NCBI RefSeq assembly: GCF_004664715.2
Contig: NC_051068.1
Coordinates: 47,550,953 to 47,614,952, forward strand
Source: Peromyscus leucopus
Taxonomy: Eukaryota; Chordata; Mammalia; Rodentia; Cricetidae
Direction: 5' to 3'
DNA: 64,000 nt
The notes beneath the pieces were generated by a model. That model was not told the origin of the DNA and did not search any database. It saw nothing but the letters and a program-made list of their open reading frames with translations. The translations under genes were made by a program, and so were the position numbers. Shown piece by piece: positions 60,101-64,000 of the stretch (positions are counted from its first letter, which is position 1; each line of letters starts with the position of its first letter).

Positions 60101-62815
60101 GTTTATAAGTACACCATATGTATGCAGTGCCCCTGGAGACCAGAAGACATTAGACCCCCTCCCCCAGAACTGGAGTTACAGACAGTTGTGAGCTGCCATG
60201 TTCGTGCTAGAATTGAACTCAGGTCCTCTAAAAGAGCCTCTTAACTGCTTAGACATCTCTCCAGCCCCAACTTTTAAAGTCTGATAAAGTCCAGCTATTG
60301 GGTGACAGAGGTTTTCCTGGGGGGGTATTGCAGCACACACATGTCTACTTACCCCATATAGGGAGGGATCTCACTACAGACCAAAGGTACGGACACCACC
60401 AAAGTCCAACTTGATAAACCAGTGTATTTGATTGGGGTTACTACAGGAGTGTGGGTGAGAGGTTGCTTACAGGAGCAGGAATAACTCAAAGACAGCTGCA
60501 TCACCCAAGCCCACCTCAAGTGGGCAACAGCTCACAAAGCTGGGAACCAGGAACAGACTGCACACAGCCTGCAGGCAGCTCAACAGGTTGGAGAGTGTCC
60601 TTTTTAAGTGACTCATTTGGTCCAAACCTCTTCCAGGCACCTGGTCTGATCTTGGAGTCTTATTTGCAGCTTACCTCTGCTAACTGTGGCAGTCAGGGCT
60701 CTAGTGAATCTGGTTAGTTTTAGGAACTTCCTGAAGCTATTTTGAGTTGTTTTCCTTCCTGCAGGATGGAATGTATCAATCTTGAGGAAACTGTACACAG
60801 CACCATCTAATCAATTTTTTTCATTTGTCAATCATACGTTTCTTATGCTTGAGAACTGTTTAAGGTCACAAAAAATCCTATTTTTTTTATATGCTTTATA
60901 ATGTAATTCATAGTTAGGTCTTAACTCTGTAATTGGTGTGAAGTGCCTAAATTCATCTTTTATCTGTTAAATGCCATTGACTCTGTTAAGTTCTTTTGAT
61001 TAAATGTAGTAGCCTATTTCTGCAATCTCAAGTTTATATGAACTTATAATTTTATGCTAGTCTCATAATGTCTTAATTTCATGTAAGTCCTGTGAATTTT
61101 CTCATTTCCCTCAATACTGTCTTGGCTATAATGGGTAAATTTAATTTTTATTAGGTATCTCATAAATATTTCTTAGCAGTAGATTTGCTTTTGGCTATTT
61201 GTTGATAGTGTTAAATGATACTGGCAGATAATGGTGTCTAGTGACTATGTTCAGTCTCGGCATGTAATTTTTTCATGTGTGTTAACTACATGGACTCTTG
61301 CCGTCATCTTGGTAGATTGTTCTATCTATTACATCAAATCTTCTTTTCCTTTCCTCTCTTGGCTTTGAATTTTGTTCTTGTGAATTAATGTGAAGCTTGT
61401 TTTCATTATTTTTTGTCTGCCTTTTTGCCAAACAGGTCTTAATTGATATCCCCAACCTTTTTTGGCTGTAATTCCTAATAATATGTTTTGCTTATGGGTT
61501 GAATTTGTGATGTGGTCGTTTTTATTATTATTTTTAGATGGTCTGGATTTCTACTATTCTTCCAAACAACATGCTCAGAAGATGGTGGAATTTCTTCAGG
61601 GGACGGTTCCCTGTAGGTACGTTGTGAACCTAAATGTGTTAAGGCCATGGATCTGGGAATAGGATATCCAAATATAGGTCACATCTGGTCTTCAGGCTTA
61701 GATAACTTAACTTTGTTAAAATTAAAATTTTAGTATGAATATTTAAACAGTCATGAAACATTGACCTACCCATTTTATATTAGCCTAAGAGTGCTGAAGA
61801 ATCTTTTGATAGCTAAACCTAACTCCATAACAATAAGCACTGTAATGATGAGCCATAGAAGATGGGTAGAAGAACTAGGACTTCAAGATGGGAGAAATTT
61901 TCATAAGCTGAGTTTATATTGAAAGAGGAGATTAGCAGGAACAAAGACCCGGGAGGTACATTAGTGCGGCTTAGAGTTTAGTCATTCTGATGAAGGTTTG
62001 AAATAAAAGTGGATAATATTAGACATTGCCCTATGTTCTAGTTTCATGTCTGTTGCTGTGATAAAGCACTGTGACAGAAAGCAGCTTAGGAGAAAGGGTT
62101 TATTGGGCTTACAATTGTTACAGTACATCTTCATTGATAAATCAAATCAGTAAATCACATCACATCAAGAGCAGAGAGAAATGGATGTGGACATGCCTGT
62201 CCACTTGCTTGCTTGTCTCAGCTAGGTTTCTCTATTCTAAAACAGTTCAGGACCCTCTGCCTAGGGCAGTGGTTCTCAACCTTCCTAATGCTGTGGACCC
62301 TTTAATATAGTTCCTCATGGTGATGACCCCATGGTGGATGACCCCAACCATAAAATTTCATTGCTACTTCATAACTGTTAATTTTGCTATTGTTATGAAT
62401 CGTAATGTAAATGTCTGATATGCAGGATCCACAGACTGAGTACTGCTGGCCTAGAGAATGTGCTACTTACTGTGGGGCTGGGTCTTCCCACATCAATTTA
62501 CTTAATTAAGACAGTCCACCACAGACATGTTCATAGAACCCAGTCCTTCTCAGTCCTAAGACAGTTCTTTTAGGTTATGTCAAGTTGACAAAGCTAATCA
62601 CACCATCAGGAAGCTGTTTGAAGACACTGGACTTGGATTTGATAAAAATTGGTGTCCCCAACTTTATATAAGGAAGGACCTGTCCCTTTCTGTTAATACT
62701 AATTTTTTTTCTTAATAGATATAAAGCATCACAGAAATTGATCTCTCAAGATATCCATAGTAACACATACAATTACAAGAGCACTTTTTCTGTGGAAATT
62801 GTTCCAATATGCAAG
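47829..62815 (+). CDS. NMD3: NMD3, 60S ribosomal subunit export adaptor (partial, codons 1-251)
   Basis: NMD3 binds nascent 60S subunits in the nucleus, recruits the exportin XPO1/CRM1, and is released in the cytoplasm. Coding exons are 47829-47872, 49798-49932, 51965-52061, 54374-54454, 55618-55746, 56037-56127, 61538-61616 and 62719-62815. All are bounded by AG and GT and join in frame without a stop. The product has an N-terminal zinc-binding region with paired cysteines at residues 17/20, 32/35, 55/58 and 141/144. It reads as the well-conserved mammalian protein (for example V-D-A-G-F-V-W-T-E-P, residues 96-105). The start has a strong context (A at -3, G at +4). The family length is about 500 residues, so roughly half, including the C-terminal export signal region, lies past the right edge. 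Identification is by recalled family sequence, not a search. Confidence 0.97.
48450..48550 (-). repeat. B1 SINE, partial, intron 2 of NMD3
   Basis: Antisense B1 'gacagagtttctctgtgtaa' to 'gcctctgcctcccgattgct'; the terminal third is missing. Confidence 0.8.
48840..48985 (-). repeat. B1 SINE, old
   Basis: TTTG-rich tail on the left, then 'gtcctggaactcagagatct' and 'gtgctgggactaaaggtgtg'. Confidence 0.8.
49004..49171 (-). repeat. B1 SINE with target duplication
   Basis: Antisense B1 with a T tail. The flanks share 'tgtgcttcag' (48994-49003 and 49172-49181). Confidence 0.85.
49440..49720 (-). repeat. Old B1 (49440-49550) followed by B3 (49556-49715)
   Basis: B1 marker 'gagacagggtctcattatgt'; B3 markers 'ctggaactggagttacagat' and 'ggttgtgagctgccacttag'. 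This pair ends about 80 bp before NMD3 exon 3. Confidence 0.7.
49798..49932 (+). CDS. NMD3: NMD3 coding exon 3 (zinc-binding region)
   Basis: Completes codon 15 (Ile) and encodes residues 16-59 plus two bases of Arg60. It contains C-C-E-C, C-V-A-C and C-K-Q-C, the cysteine pairs of the N-terminal zinc-binding domain. Donor GTACAG at 49933. Confidence 0.95.
50905..51060 (-). repeat. B1 SINE, intron 3 of NMD3
   Basis: Antisense B1: 'agacagagtttctctgtagc', 'gaccaggctgtcctcgaact'. Confidence 0.85.
51166..51194. repeat. (GT)n microsatellite
   Basis: About 14 GT units. Confidence 0.9.
51340..51720 (-). repeat. Two adjacent B3 SINEs
   Basis: First copy 51340-51515 ('gagctagagttacaggcatt', 'tagtgagctgtctctccagc'); second 51545-51715 ('gtggaagtcagaggatgact'). 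They are diverged from each other, so they are separate insertions. Confidence 0.7.
51965..52061 (+). CDS. NMD3: NMD3 coding exon 4
   Basis: Completes Arg60 and runs through Y-F-Q-P-P to L-S-K (residue 92), ending in phase 0. Acceptor TTTCAG and donor GTAGGT. Confidence 0.95.
52165..52275 (-). repeat. T tract with ID/B4-like SINE
   Basis: T run at 52170-52198, then 'tggtgctggagattgaacca', 'tactctaccactgagctgtt', the antisense of ID-type sequence. Confidence 0.7.
52292..52319. repeat. (CT)n microsatellite
   Basis: About 14 CT units. Confidence 0.9.
52385..52600 (-). repeat. B3 SINE
   Basis: 'ggatcccctggaactggagt', 'gctcttaaccactgagccat'. ORFs reading through it are not genes. Confidence 0.85.
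53750..53935 (-). repeat. B3 SINE
   Basis: 'ccctggaactggagttacag', 'attgagccatctctccagcc'. A 20-bp unit ('agtgagtgttacaggtatgt') is duplicated in tandem just upstream at 53665-53704. Confidence 0.85.
54374..54454 (+). CDS. NMD3: NMD3 coding exon 5
   Basis: 27 codons (93-119), V-R-L-V-D-A-G-F through V-Q-K-E. Phase 0 at both ends, donor GTAAGC. Confidence 0.95.
54665..54815 (-). repeat. B1 SINE, old
   Basis: 'gtagaccaggctagcctgga', 'gatcttcctgcctttgcctc'. It sits in NMD3 intron 5. Confidence 0.75.
54901..55056 (-). repeat. Young B1 SINE with target duplication
   Basis: Consensus-like antisense B1 flanked by 'gaaaaaattacttttt' (54885-54900) and 'gaaaaatttacttttt' (55057-55072), one mismatch in 16. 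Confidence 0.95.
55085..55445 (-). repeat. B4-type SINE, then ID-like fragment
   Basis: 55085-55262 is a B1-ID fusion in antisense ('caagtgctgggattataggt', 'aagctctctcccagtcaggc'). 55369-55445 looks like a separate sense-oriented ID-like piece ('gagagtgcttggccagcatg'). Confidence 0.55.
55618..55746 (+). CDS. NMD3: NMD3 coding exon 6
   Basis: 43 codons (120-162). Contains M-C-G-D-C-H (residues 140-145) with the fourth cysteine pair, then D-F-W-K-A-V. Acceptor CCCCAG, donor GTACTG (weaker than consensus). Confidence 0.95.
56037..56127 (+). CDS. NMD3: NMD3 coding exon 7
   Basis: Residues 163-192 plus one base of Asp193: T-L-H-K-K-T-F-Y-Y-L through I-K-E-I-H. Acceptor TTTAG at 56032-56036, donor GTGAGT. 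Confidence 0.95.
57266..57695 (-). mobile_element. Rodent hAT-type relic interrupted by an ID SINE
   Basis: Antisense copy of the unit described at 4228 ('gtttctattgctgtgaagag', 'catttaattggggctagttt', 'catccagaccaccacac'). An ID element lies inside it at 57425-57517. Confidence 0.7.
57425..57517 (-). repeat. ID SINE with 11-bp target duplication
   Basis: Antisense ID core 'aagcactctaccactgagct' then 'aaatccccaacccc', with a T/C-rich tail at left. It is flanked by 'ctgggatttct' at 57414-57424 and 57518-57528. Confidence 0.9.
57765..57905 (+). repeat. B1-like SINE with (TTTG)n
   Basis: Sense B1-like text 'agctgggtgtgctgtaatct', 'cagtacttgggagttggagg', followed by TTTG repeats at 57876-57895. 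Confidence 0.65.
58140..58320 (+). repeat. B2/B3 SINE
   Basis: 'ggagctggagtgatgactca', 'ctgtaattccagctccaggg', with an A-rich end near 58300-58320. Confidence 0.8.
59075..59360 (-). mobile_element. L1 3' end followed by an old B1
   Basis: 59075-59250 is antisense L1 3' sequence ('cttcatgttctttctctcag' then A/C-rich). 59260-59355 resembles an antisense B1 ('gacagggtctctctctgtag'). Confidence 0.6.
60040..60275 (-). repeat. B3 SINE
   Basis: 'agaactggagttacagacag', 'gaactcaggtcctctaaaag', 'agacatctctccagcccc'. Confidence 0.85.
60300..60790 (+). repeat. Unnamed rodent interspersed repeat
   Basis: Contains 'actcaaagacagctgcatca' and 'cacacagcctgcaggcagct', which I associate with a rodent-specific repeat but cannot name. 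The 88-codon ORF at 60451-60717 lies inside it and is not treated as a gene. Confidence 0.4.
61538..61616 (+). CDS. NMD3: NMD3 coding exon 8
   Basis: Completes Asp193 and runs G-L-D-F-Y-Y-S-S-K through V-P-C, then two bases of Arg219. It follows a 5.4-kb intron crowded with repeats. Donor GTACGT. Confidence 0.95.
62035..62612 (-). mobile_element. Rodent hAT-type relic, second family, with insertion
   Basis: Antisense copy of the family at 7905 ('gtctgttgctgtgataaagc', 'gttatgtcaagttgacaaag'). Its middle holds another transposon at 62267-62448. It ends about 105 bp before NMD3 exon 9. Confidence 0.7.
62267..62448 (+). mobile_element. Small hAT-type transposon with 8-bp target duplication
   Basis: Starts CAGTGGTTCTCAACC and ends with a degenerate inverted copy (GACTGAGTACTGCTG). 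It is flanked by 'gcctaggg' (62259-62266) and 'gcctagag' (62449-62456), an 8-bp duplication with one mismatch, as hAT elements make. 182 bp, non-coding. Confidence 0.85.
62719..62815 (+). CDS. NMD3: NMD3 coding exon 9 (last in window)
   Basis: Completes Arg219 and encodes Y-K-A-S-Q through I-V-P-I-C-K (residue 251), phase 0. Donor GTACCT at 62816. No further exon is recognisable before 64000. Confidence 0.95.
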
Positions 62816-63034
62816 GTACCTCTTTTCATTGTAATTAATTCATGTCTGTAAGAGAATAGGAATTAATTGTTGTATATAATATTGCTCCTGGTTTCCTACT
62901 CCTACTGGCTAGAAATTAAGAATAACTTTTTTCAATGATTTCTGACACGCTCAGCTTTGTTAAAAAGATTTAAAATATGTGTTTAAAACTGTGAATTGGA
63001 ATGCCCTTCCTTTTGGTGTGTTGTGATGAAAAGA

Positions 63035-63240
63035 TTGGGCTGGTGAGATGGCTCAGCCTTTTTACAGTGCTGGCCATGCAAGCTCTATAACTTGAGTTGG
63101 ATTCCTGGAGCCCATAAGGTAGGAGAGAACCAGTTGCACACAGCTGTCCTCTGATATCCACATGTACACTTAAACACGTACACCTGCATGAACGTGTACA
63201 CACATGTCCACGCATATAAACAATAAAATTAGAACAAATT
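63035..63240 (+). repeat. B2/B3 SINE
   Basis: 'gggctggtgagatggctcag', then CA/TG-rich sequence and 'caataaaatta'. Confidence 0.8.
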
Positions 63241-63339
63241 GATAGTGAAATTTTATAATCCAATTTTATTAAAAATTGGAATCTTAGTGGACATATAATA
63301 ATTTCATGAAACTTTCATTTATAAGAAATGGTAGTTAAA

Positions 63340-63650
63340 AAGATGAGTGAGCCACTTTAGAATATGTGTGGGTAAGTGTTTTGTGTATGCACATGTGAGT
63401 GCATATATGCATAGATGTGTACATGTGGAGGCCAGAAGTCAGTATTAGGTGTCTTCATCAATGGCTGTCCGCTTTATGAGAGAGTTTTTCACTATACCTG
63501 GAGCCAACTGATTAGGCTGGCTTAGCTGGCTAATGAGCCCCTGGGATCCGCCTGTCTCTCTGCTTCCCCACTTCTAGGTTTACAAGCTTTTTCACCTGAG
63601 TGCTCAGAATTTGTACTCGGCTTGTGCTGTCTCTCTAGCCTGGCCAACAG
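63340..63650 (-). repeat. Rodent repeat composite with B1-like core
   Basis: TG-rich start, 'gtggaggccagaagtcagta', 'attaggctggcttagctggc', 'ctgtctctctgcttcccc'. Same composite as 30085-30395. Confidence 0.6.
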
Positions 63651-63796
63651 GATTTTGACTACATTATTAATGGAAATGAGATCACAGAGTCATCTTTACT
63701 TGTGAACATAATGTCAATAAAACATTTAAAGCATGCATTATCATTTCATTTACATGTACTAAGATAAAACAAAAAAAAAAAAACCATATGAGTAAA

Positions 63797-63975
63797 ATCC
63801 AACAAATAGCTAGGTGTAGTGGCGCATGCCTTTATAACCATATGAAATCAGATGTGTTAGCACATACCTACAGTTCCAGCACTGGGGAGTTAGAGGAAGA
63901 TCAGAAGTTGAAGGTCAATTTCAGCTACAAATAAAGTTTCATGCTACATGAGACTATCTCAAAAAAGAAAGAAAA
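63797..63975 (+). repeat. B1-like SINE, old
   Basis: 'gtagtggcgcatgcctttat', then 'cacatacctacagttccagc' and 'gagactatctcaaaaaagaa': two B1-like 5' ends in series with one tail. Confidence 0.65.
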
Positions 63976-64000
63976 GGTCTTACTAATGAATATGTAACTA

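Overview
The window is nuclear DNA from a muroid rodent, most likely a cricetid (deer mouse, vole or hamster group). This rests on dense B1, B2, B3/B4 and ID SINEs, a B1 subtype with the insertion-type segment 'caaagctacacagaga', rodent L1 3' ends, rodent hAT-type relics, and several copies of an LTR element whose size and structure recall the 'mys' element of Peromyscus. The species is inference; the rodent call is firm.

Only one protein-coding gene is convincing: NMD3, the adaptor that takes the large (60S) ribosomal subunit out of the nucleus. It lies on the + strand. A CpG-island promoter sits at about 47.2-47.9 kb, followed by a probable non-coding exon 1 ending at 47511. Eight coding exons then run from the ATG at 47829 to 62815. 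They join in frame with GT-AG splice sites and give the first 251 codons, about half of the protein. The rest lies beyond the right edge.

Positions 1 to about 47.0 kb are intergenic and built mostly of transposable elements. The main parts are: a + strand mys-like element (11056-14088); a 3' remnant of the same family (24540-25273); solo LTRs at 27008-27462, 30549-30947 and 44039-44566; a 5S rRNA pseudogene (23359-23425); and a nested block at 37.5-43.6 kb. In that block a very young minus-strand mys-like element (38913-41742, with a perfect 6-bp target duplication) sits inside an older minus-strand retroviral LTR. That LTR is joined to an env relic and abuts a second, oppositely oriented LTR-primer-site-pol relic.

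The most unusual observation is a roughly 120-bp copy of the NMD3 intron 1/exon 2 junction, including the start codon. It is inverted relative to NMD3 and embedded inside an L1 fragment only 1.5 kb upstream (46190-46312). It retains intron sequence, so it is not a simple processed pseudogene.

No bacterial-type features (operons, CRISPR, riboswitches) are present. Nearly all short ORFs before 47 kb are chance ORFs or repeat-derived.
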